From Leucobacter zeae (GTDB lineage: Bacteria; Actinomycetota; Actinomycetes; Actinomycetales; Microbacteriaceae): a stretch of DNA of 64,000 nt. Below the pieces are notes generated by a model that worked only from the letters and a program-made list of their open reading frames with translations, had not been told where the DNA came from and searched no databases. Shown here in pieces: positions 26,115-34,804 of this stretch; positions within the stretch are counted from its first letter, which is position 1, and every line of letters starts with the position of its first letter. The position numbers were made by a program, and so were the translations under genes. The stretch spans positions 487,256 to 551,255 of the forward strand of contig NZ_QYAB01000001.1 of NCBI RefSeq assembly GCF_016758175.1, read 5' to 3'.

Positions 26115-26218
26115 GTCGAGTGATCGCGAGTCGCCGCGGGTGGTGCCGGCAGCGGCCGGCATTGGCCGACAGCGGCGGGCGCAGCACGGCGCAGCGCAGC
26201 GCCGTGCGCCGCCGTGCG

Positions 26219-27301
<1,083 letters not shown>

Positions 27302-27491
27302 GATTTCCTCCACCGGCAGGTACGTGCCGGACGATCCGTAGTAGAAGCCGAAGGCCGCGAGGCCGCCGGTGCCCATCGTTGGGCGGGATCAGGCTAGCAT
27401 CATCGCCTCCGCGACGGGAGCCCGGGACGGATCGGGATCGCGCGCGGCGGGCCGGACCGGCGCGGTGCGCCGAGCCGCCGTGCCGCGCGTC

Positions 27492-28190
27492 TCAGTCCGT
27501 ACTGGCGCTCGCGCGGAACCGGAAGCGGTCGCCGCGGAACGCCGACCGCGTGTACTCGACGGGGGCGCCGTCCGCCGCTCGGGCGACCCGTCGTACGACG
27601 AGCAGGGGGAGTCCGATCTCGATCCCGAGCAGTGCCGCCTCCTCGGGGCCGGCGAGTTCGGTGGCGACCTCGTCGTCGACCGAGGCGAGCGTGATCCCGT
27701 ACGCCTCGCGCAGCGTGCGGTAGAGCGAGCCGCGCGCCGCGAGTTCCTCCGCGATGCGGGCGTACGAGCCGGGAAGGTGGGCCGTCTCGTGAGCGAGCGG
27801 GGCGCCGCCCCGGCGGCGCACGCGGTCCACCCGGGTCACGGCGCTGCCCGCCGCGATCCCGAGGCCCGACGCGACCTCCGGCGACGCCGGCTCCTCGGAG
27901 ATCCCGAGCACATCGCTGTCGAGGCGCGCGCCGTCGAGGTCCTCGCTAAACGAGGTGAGCTGGCGCACCGCGATGATCGGGGGCTCGGCGACGAACGTAC
28001 CGCGCCCCTGCGTGCGCTCGATGCGCCCCTCCATCGCGAGCTCGGTGAGCGCCTGCCGGATGGTCGTGCGCGATGTGTCGAACCGTTCCGCGAGCTCGCG
28101 CTCGGTCGGCAGCGGATCGCCGGGCGCCGCATCGGCGATGAGATCGATGATGCGGAGCTTCTGCCTGTAGTACTTCGGTGTGCCGGCCAT
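27492..28190 (-). CDS. dasR: DasR-like GntR/HutC-family regulator of amino-sugar metabolism
   Basis: AAGGAG precedes ATG 28190. The 232-residue protein has a winged HTH (PKYYRQKLRIIDLIAD, PLPTERELAERFDTSRTTIR, about 5-70) and a UTRA effector domain (about 85-230) ending VEYTRSAFRGDRFRFRA. The closeness of PKYYR, FDTSRTTxRQAL, GRGTFVA and the RGDR ending to Streptomyces DasR is high, and that family binds GlcN-6-P/GlcNAc-6-P. Two dre-like sites lie in the shared upstream region facing the MFS-kinase-nagBA genes, so it probably represses them and perhaps itself. Confidence 0.87.
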   Translation of the reverse strand: MAGTPKYYRQKLRIIDLIADAAPGDPLPTERELAERFDTSRTTIRQALTELAMEGRIERTQGRGTFVAEPPIIAVRQLTSFSEDLDGARLDSDVLGISEEPASPEVASGLGIAAGSAVTRVDRVRRRGGAPLAHETAHLPGSYARIAEELAARGSLYRTLREAYGITLASVDDEVATELAGPEEAALLGIEIGLPLLVVRRVARAADGAPVEYTRSAFRGDRFRFRASASTD

Positions 28191-28342
28191 TTCGACTCCT
28201 TCCGGCGCCGCCGCGCCGCGCTGCCCGTCCCCTGATCCCGTGGTGAACCGCGCCGGTCCGCTCCCGCCCGTCGGTGCGCGCTGCCGGCGCGCGATGTCGG
28301 TGGTCCGGAGGATACTGCAGGTGGATCCGACGACCGGATCGC

Positions 28343-28399
28343 TTGACACCAGGATTGGTCTATGCCTATCTTAGGCACATCAAATTGGTCTAGTCCTTT
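28343..28399 (+). promoter_or_regulatory. Promoter with two dre-like DasR operators
   Basis: TTGACA (28343-28348) and TATCTT (28367-28372) are 18 nt apart. ATTGGTCTATGCCTAT (28354-28369) fills the spacer and ATTGGTCTAGTCCTTT (28384-28399) follows the -10; both match the core TGGTCTA..CC of the dre site ACTGGTCTAGACCACT. A repressor bound there would block polymerase at the sugar porter-kinase-nagB-nagA operon. Confidence 0.78.
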
Positions 28400-28448
28400 T
28401 GATCGGGCGGCGGGCCCGGAAGATCCGCAGACGACGAAAGGTGCCGAC

Positions 28449-29915
28449 GTGGGCATTCTGCAGGACCTCAGGAACTCCTCGAGAGGCGCGATTCTCGTAG
28501 CGATCGCCGCAGCGGCCGTCGGCATCATCTACGGATACGACTCCTCGAACATCGGCGGGGCGCTCGACTTCATCTCCGCCGACTTCGGCATCACGTCCGA
28601 GGCCGAGAAGGGGCTCCTCACCTCGTACGTCATCTTCGGCGAGATCCTCGGAGCCATCTTCGGCGGGTCGCTCGCCAACCACTACGGCCGCAAGCGCATG
28701 ATGGTGCTGGTCGCCGGGACCTTCACGCTCTTCTCCCTCTTCTCGGGGCTCTCCTGGGACGTGCCGTCGCTCGCCGTCGCCCGAGTGCTGCTCGGCGTCT
28801 CGATCGGCATCTCGATCGTGGTCGTGCCGATGTACGTCGCCGAGTCGGCCCCGACGAAGATCCGCGGCGCGCTGCTCGTGATGTACCAGGTCGCGACGGT
28901 GTTCGGGATCATCCTCGGCTATCTGCTGGCGTGGGCGCTGGCCCCCTCGGGCAACTGGCGCGTCATGCTCGGCGCCGCCGCGGTCCCCGGGATCATCATC
29001 ACGCTCATGCTGCTGCGCTCGCCCGACACGCCCCGCTGGTACATGATGCAGGGGCGCCGGGACGACGCCGTGCGCGTGCTCGCGCAGATCGACCCGCAGG
29101 CCGACGCGCACCGCGAACTCGCGACCCTCGAGACCGAGCTCGCGGAGGGGCGCGGGCGCCCGTCGACGCTGCAGGGGCTCAAGGAGATGGTGCGGCTGCC
29201 GTACCTGCGCGCCACCTTCTTCGTCGTGCTGCTCGGCTTCTTCGTGCAGATCACCGGCATCAACGCGATCGTCTACTACAGCCCGCAGATCATCAAGGCG
29301 ATGGGCTTCGCCGAGACCGACCACATGGCGATCTTCGGCCTGCCCGCGCTCGTGCAGGTCATCGGGCTCATCGCCGTCTTCGTGTCGATGGGGCTCGTGG
29401 ACCGGATGGGTCGGCGCCCCGTGCTGCTCACCGGCATCGCGATCATGGTCACGGCCGGCGTCATCATGGTGATCACCTTCATGTTCGGGGCGAGCGGTCA
29501 GGATCCGACCGACGTGCGCCTGAACGGCGGATTCGTCGCGCTCGGCTTCCTCGGGCTCGTGCTCTTCAACGTCGGCTTCACGTTCGGCTTCGGCGCCCTC
29601 GTCTGGGTCTACGCGGGAGAGACCTTCCCGTCGCATCTGCGCGGCCTCGGCTCGAGCACCATGCTCACGAGCGACCTCGTCGCGAACTTCATCGTCGGTG
29701 TCGCGTTCCTCCCCCTGCTCAAGGCGACGGGCGGCGCCGGAGTGTTCGCGATCCTCGGCGGCTTCGCGATCCTCGCGTTCCTCTTCGTGCTGAAGTTCGC
29801 CCCCGAGACCAAGGGGCGCCCGCTCGACGACATCTCGCAGTTCTGGGAGAACGGCGGCAAGTGGCCGGCCGCTCCCGCAGCGGGTGCCGCCGACGCCGTG
29901 GGCGAGCGCGCATGA
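28449..29915 (+). CDS. Sugar porter, major facilitator superfamily (probable GlcNAc importer)
   Basis: I place the start at GTG 28449 (GAAAGG 7 nt upstream); an ATG at 28362 lies inside the promoter and operator. The 488-residue protein has 12 predicted helices and sugar-porter signatures: GIIYGYDSSNIGGAL in helix 1, NHYGRKRMMVL after helix 2, YVAESAP, QITGINAIVYYSPQI in helix 7, and PETKGRPLDD at the end. It is co-directional and overlapping with a GlcNAc-type kinase, which suggests uptake of free amino sugar without phosphorylation. Substrate is inferred from context. Confidence 0.85.
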   Translation: MGILQDLRNSSRGAILVAIAAAAVGIIYGYDSSNIGGALDFISADFGITSEAEKGLLTSYVIFGEILGAIFGGSLANHYGRKRMMVLVAGTFTLFSLFSGLSWDVPSLAVARVLLGVSIGISIVVVPMYVAESAPTKIRGALLVMYQVATVFGIILGYLLAWALAPSGNWRVMLGAAAVPGIIITLMLLRSPDTPRWYMMQGRRDDAVRVLAQIDPQADAHRELATLETELAEGRGRPSTLQGLKEMVRLPYLRATFFVVLLGFFVQITGINAIVYYSPQIIKAMGFAETDHMAIFGLPALVQVIGLIAVFVSMGLVDRMGRRPVLLTGIAIMVTAGVIMVITFMFGASGQDPTDVRLNGGFVALGFLGLVLFNVGFTFGFGALVWVYAGETFPSHLRGLGSSTMLTSDLVANFIVGVAFLPLLKATGGAGVFAILGGFAILAFLFVLKFAPETKGRPLDDISQFWENGGKWPAAPAAGAADAVGERA

Positions 29916-30808
29916 CCGCACCGGTGCTCGGCCTCGACGTCGGCGGATCGAAGACCCACGCGATCCTGGCCGACGACCGGGGCGTGCGCGCCGAGGTGCT
30001 GGCGGGCAGCGCGAACCCCGCGTCGGTGGGGCTGGAGGAGGCCGCGCGCCAGCTGCGCGGCGTCTTCGAGCGGATCGGCGATGCGCCGCTGGGCGCGATC
30101 GTCGCCGGGGTCGCGGGTGCCGACACCCGGGCGGCGACCGCGAAGTTCCGCGAGCTGCTCGTCATCAACCGGCCCGGCGTGCCGGTCGACGTCGTGCACG
30201 ACGCCGAACTGCTGCTGGCGACGGCCGGCACGGGGCACGGGATCGCCGTGATCTCGGGCACCGGGTCGGTCGGCTGGGCGCGCGATACCGAAGGGCGCAC
30301 CGCCCGTGCCGGCGGCTGGGGCTATCTGCTCGGCGACGAGGGCAGCGGCTACTGGGTGACGCGCATGGCGATGCGCCACGCGCTCGAGCGCATCGACCAG
30401 GGGGAGCCCGCCGACCTGCTCTCGCAGCAGCTCGCCTCGGACTGCGGACTGCAGGGGCCGGAGGACCTGCTCGATCACTTCACCTCCAACCCCGAGCGAC
30501 GGTTCTGGGCCTCGCGTGCGCGCGTGGTCTTCGAGCTCGCCCATGACGGCGACCCGACGGCGCTCGCGATCGTGTCGGGCGCCGCCGAGCACCTGGCGTT
30601 CTTCGCGGCGAGCTCGGGCGGTAGGCTCGGCCTGACCGGCCCGGTCGTGCTCGCCGGCGGCCAGCTCGTGCACCAGCCGCTGCTGCAGCGCGCCGTATGC
30701 GAGCGGTTGGCGGCGCGGGGATTCCACGATTTCCGCGTCCTCGACCGCGACCCCGTGCACGGCGCCGTCGAGCTCGCCCGGGCGCTCGCCGCAGCGCCCG
30801 CCCACTGA
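29912..30808 (+). CDS. N-acetylglucosamine kinase, BadF/BadG/BcrA/BcrD family
   Basis: The ATG at 29912 overlaps the porter stop (ATGA). The 298-residue protein has the ATP-binding phosphate loops GLDVGGSKTHAILAD and VISGTGSVGWARD, and the GGWGYLLGDEGSGYWVTRMA segment diagnostic of eukaryote-like GlcNAc kinases (NAGK type), with VVLAGGQ near the C-terminus. It should phosphorylate GlcNAc at C6 right after uptake, feeding NagA and NagB downstream. It is unrelated in sequence to the ROK kinase at 18330. Confidence 0.88.
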   Translation: MTAPVLGLDVGGSKTHAILADDRGVRAEVLAGSANPASVGLEEAARQLRGVFERIGDAPLGAIVAGVAGADTRAATAKFRELLVINRPGVPVDVVHDAELLLATAGTGHGIAVISGTGSVGWARDTEGRTARAGGWGYLLGDEGSGYWVTRMAMRHALERIDQGEPADLLSQQLASDCGLQGPEDLLDHFTSNPERRFWASRARVVFELAHDGDPTALAIVSGAAEHLAFFAASSGGRLGLTGPVVLAGGQLVHQPLLQRAVCERLAARGFHDFRVLDRDPVHGAVELARALAAAPAH

Positions 30809-30845
30809 CCCGTACCCGCAACGCATCGACCCCGAAGGAGTCCCT

Positions 30846-31631
30846 GTGGATATCACCATCGTTCCCGACGCCCAGGCGGTGGCGCACGTCGCCGCAGAGC
30901 GGATCGCGGAGGTGATCCGCTCGGCGCCGGCCGCGGGGGCCGTCATCGGCGTCGCCACGGGGTCCTCGCCGCTCGGCACCTACGGCGCGCTCGCCGAGCG
31001 GGTCGCCTCGGGGGCGCTCGACACCGCGAACGTGACCGCGTTCGCGCTCGACGAGTACGTCGGGCTCGATCCCGCCCACCCCGAGAGCTATCACTCGGTC
31101 ATCCGCCGCACGGTGACCGAGCCGCTCGGCCTCGACCCGGCCCGCGTGCACGTGCCCGACGGCGCGGCCGCCGACATCGACGCGGCGTGCGAGGACTACG
31201 AGCGCAGGATCGCGGAGGCCGGGGGCGTCGACCTCCAGCTGCTCGGAATCGGGGCCAACGGGCACATCGGGTTCAACGAGCCGACCTCGTCCTTCGCGTC
31301 GCGCACGAGGATGAAGACGCTCGCGCCGCAGACCCGCGCCGACAACGCCCGATTCTTCGACTCGGCCGACGACGTGCCGATGCACTGCGTCACCCAGGGG
31401 CTCGGCACGATCCTCGACGCCCGCCGTCTGCTGCTGGTCGCCCAGGGAGAGAGCAAGGCCGACGCCGTGGCTGCGATGATCGAGGGCCCAGTCGCCAGCC
31501 TGTGCCCCGCGAGCGCACTGCAGATGCACCGCAGGGCGACGGTCGTGATCGACCGGGCCGCCGCATCGAAGCTGCGGCTGACCGAGTACTACGAGTTCGT
31601 GCAGGCGCACCGACCGGGCGGTGCGGGGTGA
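30846..31631 (+). CDS. nagB: Glucosamine-6-phosphate deaminase
   Basis: The GTG at 30846 is preceded by GAAGGAG with 5 nt spacing. The 261-residue protein shows GVATGSSPLGTY, AFALDEYVGLDPAHPESYH (catalytic Asp), GIGANGHIGFNEPTSSF (His of the NGHIGFNEP motif) and the C-terminal Lys/His region. It converts GlcN-6-P to fructose-6-P and ammonia. The length and motifs are complete. Its stop overlaps the nagA start. Confidence 0.95.
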   Translation: MDITIVPDAQAVAHVAAERIAEVIRSAPAAGAVIGVATGSSPLGTYGALAERVASGALDTANVTAFALDEYVGLDPAHPESYHSVIRRTVTEPLGLDPARVHVPDGAAADIDAACEDYERRIAEAGGVDLQLLGIGANGHIGFNEPTSSFASRTRMKTLAPQTRADNARFFDSADDVPMHCVTQGLGTILDARRLLLVAQGESKADAVAAMIEGPVASLCPASALQMHRRATVVIDRAAASKLRLTEYYEFVQAHRPGGAG

Positions 31632-32887
31632 CCCTCGCCGTGCCGGACGCGGTGACGCTCGCCCCGCCGGACGGGGTGGTCACCGCGGCGCGCGTGGTGA
31701 CCGGATCAGCCGTGCTCGAGCCGGGCTGGATCTCGGTCTCCCGGGGAACCATCACCGGCATCGGGGAGGGTGGTCCTGCCGCCGGGCCGGTCGCCGGGTC
31801 TTCGCTCGACCTGGGCGATGCGACGCTCGTGCCGGGGTTCGTCGATATCCATGTGCACGGCGGCGGAGGAGCCGGGTACACCGAGGCCTCGGAGGAGCTG
31901 GCGCTCCGAGCCCGCGACGCCCACCTCGCGCGCGGCACGACGACGAGCATGGCGAGCCTCGTCACCGACGGCCCCGAGCGGCTGCTCGCGGGAGTGCGGA
32001 TGCTGCGCGGCCTCGTGGCGTCGGGCGCGATCCGGGGGATCCACCTGGAAGGGCCGTGGTTGAGCCCGGCCCGTGCCGGTGCGCACGATCGCGCGCTGCT
32101 GCGAGCGCCGGATCCGGGCGAGCTCGACGCGCTGCTCGCTGCCGGCGAGCTGCCGACCCTGCAGAACGCCATCTCGATGGTGACGATCGCGCCGGAGCTG
32201 CCGGGTGCGATCGCCGCCATCGAGCGCCTCGTCGCGGCAGGCGTTTCCGTGGCGGTCGGACACACGGACGCCGACTACGCCCGCGTCCGACGCGCGATCG
32301 ACGCCGGCGCCACCGTGGCGACGCACCTCTTCAACGCCATGCGGCCGCTCCATCACCGCGAGCCGGGGCCGATCCTCGCGCTGCTCGAGGACGACCGGGT
32401 GTCGGTCGAGCTCATCGCGGACGGCACGCACCTGCACCCCGACCTCGCCGCCTGGGCGGCGGGCCTGGCCGGCGCGGATCGGGCGATGCTCGTCACCGAT
32501 GCGATGGGCGCCGCGGCCTGCGGCGACGGGGAGTACCGGCTCGGCGCGCTCGACGTCGAGGTCTCCGACGGCGTCGCGCGCGTCGCGGGCACCGAGACCA
32601 TCGCGGGGAGCACCGCCACGATGGACGCGCTCTTCCGCGGGTGGGTCGAGCACGCGGTCGGCGCCGGCGTTCACCGCGGAGTACGTCATGGTGATCGAGG
32701 CCGCGGTCGTGGTGGGGGAGCAGCTGTCGGCGCGGCCCTGCGCGCCGCCGTGCGGATGGCGTCGGTCAACCCGGCGCGCGCGATGGGGTGGGGCGACGTC
32801 GGAGACCTCGCCGTCGGCAAACGCATGGATGCGGTCGTGCTCGACGCCGATCTGGGGGTGACGGGCGTCATCCGCGCCGCTCGCTGA
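31628..32887 (+). CDS. nagA: N-acetylglucosamine-6-phosphate deacetylase with a 23-residue insert
   Basis: GTG 31628 overlaps the nagB stop (GTGA). The 419-residue amidohydrolase has the metal motif VDIHVHGGGG, GIHLEGPWLSPARAGAHD, SVAVGHTDADY, THLFNAMRPLHHREPG, ELIADGTHLHP and the catalytic Asp in LVTDAMGAA; all active-site elements are intact. Near the C-terminus, between GSTATMDALFRGWVEHAVGA and ALRAAVRMASVNPARAMG, lies a Gly/Arg-rich stretch (GVHRGVRHGDRGRGRGGG) not expected in the family. It is encoded by a 69-bp segment flanked by 8-bp direct repeats. Removing it restores an E. coli-like spacing. The enzyme may be active, as the insert comes after the barrel residues. Confidence 0.9.
   Translation: MTLAVPDAVTLAPPDGVVTAARVVTGSAVLEPGWISVSRGTITGIGEGGPAAGPVAGSSLDLGDATLVPGFVDIHVHGGGGAGYTEASEELALRARDAHLARGTTTSMASLVTDGPERLLAGVRMLRGLVASGAIRGIHLEGPWLSPARAGAHDRALLRAPDPGELDALLAAGELPTLQNAISMVTIAPELPGAIAAIERLVAAGVSVAVGHTDADYARVRRAIDAGATVATHLFNAMRPLHHREPGPILALLEDDRVSVELIADGTHLHPDLAAWAAGLAGADRAMLVTDAMGAAACGDGEYRLGALDVEVSDGVARVAGTETIAGSTATMDALFRGWVEHAVGAGVHRGVRHGDRGRGRGGGAAVGAALRAAVRMASVNPARAMGWGDVGDLAVGKRMDAVVLDADLGVTGVIRAAR
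32657..32733 (+). repeat. 69-bp in-frame insert in nagA bounded by 8-bp direct repeats
   Basis: GTCGGCGC occurs at 32657-32664 and again at 32726-32733, exactly 69 bp apart. In the nagA frame the intervening codons often end in T or A. In another forward frame the same bases read FTAEYVMVIEAAVVVGEQLS with every codon ending in G or C, like real genes here. Confidence 0.75.
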
Positions 32888-32906
32888 CAGCCCGCCGTCG
32901 GGAGGA

Positions 32907-33078
32907 TCCTGTGCCGGTTGGGTTGCGAGTGAGTTCGTGCGGGATCCGGGTGGGCCGTGCTGCTCCAACTCACTCGCGAGTGACTCGTGGGTTCCTGCGC
33001 CGGTTGGGTTGCGAGTGAGTTCGTGCGGGATCCGGGTGGGCCGTGCTGCTCCAACTCACTCGCGAGTGAGTCGGTGCA
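32907..33078. repeat. Two tandem 86-bp repeats with internal inverted repeats
   Basis: Copy 1 starts tcctgtgccggttgggttgc at 32907 and copy 2 starts tcctgcgccggttgggttgc at 32993; they are nearly identical. In each, GCGAGTGAGTT pairs with AACTCACTCGC, and copy 2 contains the perfect palindrome ACTCACTCGCGAGTGAGT. They follow the nagA stop by 20 nt and may end transcription or protect the 3' end of the message. Confidence 0.85.
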
Positions 33079-33195
33079 AGGAGTGCTGCGCGAATCGGGC
33101 GGAGCCTGTCCGCCGAACCCCGGAGCCCGTCCGCCGAACCCGGAGCCGTGCCGCGCGACTGACCGAGGAGCCCCGCCTCCTGCTCCCCTGATTTA

Positions 33196-33232
33196 TCTCG
33201 ATGTCGAGAGATTCAGGCCGCTCGGGTAGGAT
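33196..33232 (+). promoter_or_regulatory. Probable icd promoter with palindromic operator
   Basis: TCTCGA-TG-TCGAGA (33196-33209) is a perfect inverted repeat within the A/T-rich atttatctcgatgtcgagag, and TAGGAT at 33227-33232 fits a -10 box 17 nt later, so the palindrome covers the -35 position. The binding protein is unknown. Confidence 0.5.
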
Positions 33233-33356
33233 GGTCGGCGGCCCTCACAGGGCCGATATCCGAGTCGGTGGCGCATGAGCCCCGAAGCGTATTCTCGCGC
33301 GGTGCGCAGCCCGCCCGCGCGTCCCGAACGCACACATCACGACACTGGGAGAAGCG

Positions 33357-34571
33357 TTGGCGAAGATCAAGGTAGAAGGCACGGTCGTCGAGCTCGACGG
33401 CGACGAGATGACCCGCATCATCTGGCAGTTCATCAAGGACCGTCTGATCCACCCCTACATCGACGTCACGCTCGAGTACTACGACCTCGGCATCCAGCAC
33501 CGCGACGAGACCGACGACCAGGTCACGATCGATGCGGCGCACGCCATTCAGAAGCACGGCGTCGGCGTCAAGTGCGCCACGATCACCCCCGACGAGGCCC
33601 GCGTCGAAGAATTCGGCCTCAAGAAGATGTGGCGCAGCCCCAACGGCACGATCCGCAACATCCTCGGCGGTGTGATCTTCCGCGAGCCGATCATCATCTC
33701 CAACATCCCGCGCCTGGTGCCCGGCTGGAACAAGCCGATCATCATCGGCCGCCACGCGTTCGGCGACCAGTACCGCGCCACCGACTTCCGCTTCGCCGGC
33801 GAGGGCACCCTCACCGTCGAGTTCACCCCGAAGGACGGCTCCGAGCCGCAGAAGTTCGAGGTCTACCAGTCCCCGAGCGACGGCGTCGCGCAGGTGCAGT
33901 ACAACCTCGACGCATCGATCCGCGACTTCGCCCGCGCCTCGCTGAACTACGGCCTGTCGCGCAACTACCCGGTGTACCTCTCGACGAAGAACACGATCCT
34001 GAAGGCGTACGACGGCCGCTTCAAGGACATCTTCCAGGACATCTACGACACCGAGTTCAAGGATCAGTTCGAGGCTGCCGGCCTCACCTACGAGCACCGC
34101 CTCATCGACGACATGGTCGCCTCGGCCATGAAGTGGGAGGGCGGCTACGTCTGGGCCTGCAAGAACTACGACGGCGATGTGCAGTCCGACACCGTCGCGC
34201 AGGGCTTCGGATCGCTGGGCCTCATGACCTCCGTGCTCGCGACGCCCGACGGGAAGGTCGTCGAGGCCGAGGCCGCGCACGGCACCGTGACGCGCCACTA
34301 CCGCCAGCACCAGCAGGGCAAGCCCACCTCGACCAACCCGATCGCCTCGATCTTCGCCTGGACGCGCGGCCTCGCGCACCGCGGCAAGCTCGATGACAAC
34401 CAGGCGCTCATCGAGTTCGCGCACACTCTCGAGGATGTCGTCATCAAGACCGTCGAGTCGGGCAAGATGACCAAGGACCTCGCGCTGCTCGTCGGCCCCG
34501 AGCAGGGCTTCCTCACGACCGAGGAGTTCCTCGCAGCCATCGACGAGAACCTGCAGCAGCGTTTGGCATAG
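33357..34571 (+). CDS. icd: NADP-dependent isocitrate dehydrogenase (homodimeric type)
   Basis: The TTG at 33357 with GGAGAAG upstream gives the family's standard N-terminus [21 protein letters not shown]. The 404-residue protein has [18 protein letters not shown] [17 protein letters not shown] (substrate Ser/Asn/Arg), [26 protein letters not shown] with [27 protein letters not shown] (metal Asp residues), and [12 protein letters not shown] for NADP. It oxidatively decarboxylates isocitrate in the citric acid cycle. It is followed by a strong terminator and is probably monocistronic. Confidence 0.96.
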   Translation: MAKIKVEGTVVELDGDEMTRIIWQFIKDRLIHPYIDVTLEYYDLGIQHRDETDDQVTIDAAHAIQKHGVGVKCATITPDEARVEEFGLKKMWRSPNGTIRNILGGVIFREPIIISNIPRLVPGWNKPIIIGRHAFGDQYRATDFRFAGEGTLTVEFTPKDGSEPQKFEVYQSPSDGVAQVQYNLDASIRDFARASLNYGLSRNYPVYLSTKNTILKAYDGRFKDIFQDIYDTEFKDQFEAAGLTYEHRLIDDMVASAMKWEGGYVWACKNYDGDVQSDTVAQGFGSLGLMTSVLATPDGKVVEAEAAHGTVTRHYRQHQQGKPTSTNPIASIFAWTRGLAHRGKLDDNQALIEFAHTLEDVVIKTVESGKMTKDLALLVGPEQGFLTTEEFLAAIDENLQQRLA

Positions 34572-34587
34572 GCCTTCCGCTCCGGAC

Positions 34588-34619
34588 ACGGGGGTCGGCG
34601 CTTCGGCGCCGGCCCCCGT
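34588..34619 (+). terminator. Intrinsic terminator after icd
   Basis: A 14-bp stem (ACGGGGGTCGGCGC pairing with GCGCCGGCCCCCGT, one G-T pair) closes a TTCG tetraloop, followed by a short T run. It starts 17 nt after the icd stop. Confidence 0.82.
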
Positions 34620-34804
34620 TGCCGTCTCGCGGGCGGTGAAACGGGTGCCCGGGCACGCGTGCGTCAGGGGTCCGCGTTCGGTGAGATGTGCCGGAGGCCG
34701 GCGGGCTCACGGAGGCCGGATCTCCGACCGACGACGGGAGCCCGCCGTCGAACCGCCGCACCGCGGCGCCGCCGCACACCCGGGCGGCTCGAACTGCCCG
34801 TACC

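Larger units (their letters stand above)
32888..33356. other. Gene-free region between nagA and icd
   Basis: It holds an 86-bp tandem duplication with internal palindromes (32907-33078), a stretch of imperfect cgaacccggagcc repeats to about 33160, and the icd promoter/operator region. I see no coding sequence; the readable frames are translations of the repeats. Confidence 0.75.

Noticed and set aside
28362..28448. Upstream ATG at 28362 as the start of the sugar porter
   Set aside because: It lies between the -35 and -10 boxes and operators, and the extra 29 residues have no family likeness; GTG 28449 has a ribosome site.
31628..32887. nagA as a pseudogene because of the unusual C-terminal segment
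   Set aside because: The insert is in frame, all metal and catalytic residues precede it and are intact, and the C-terminal part is normal after it.
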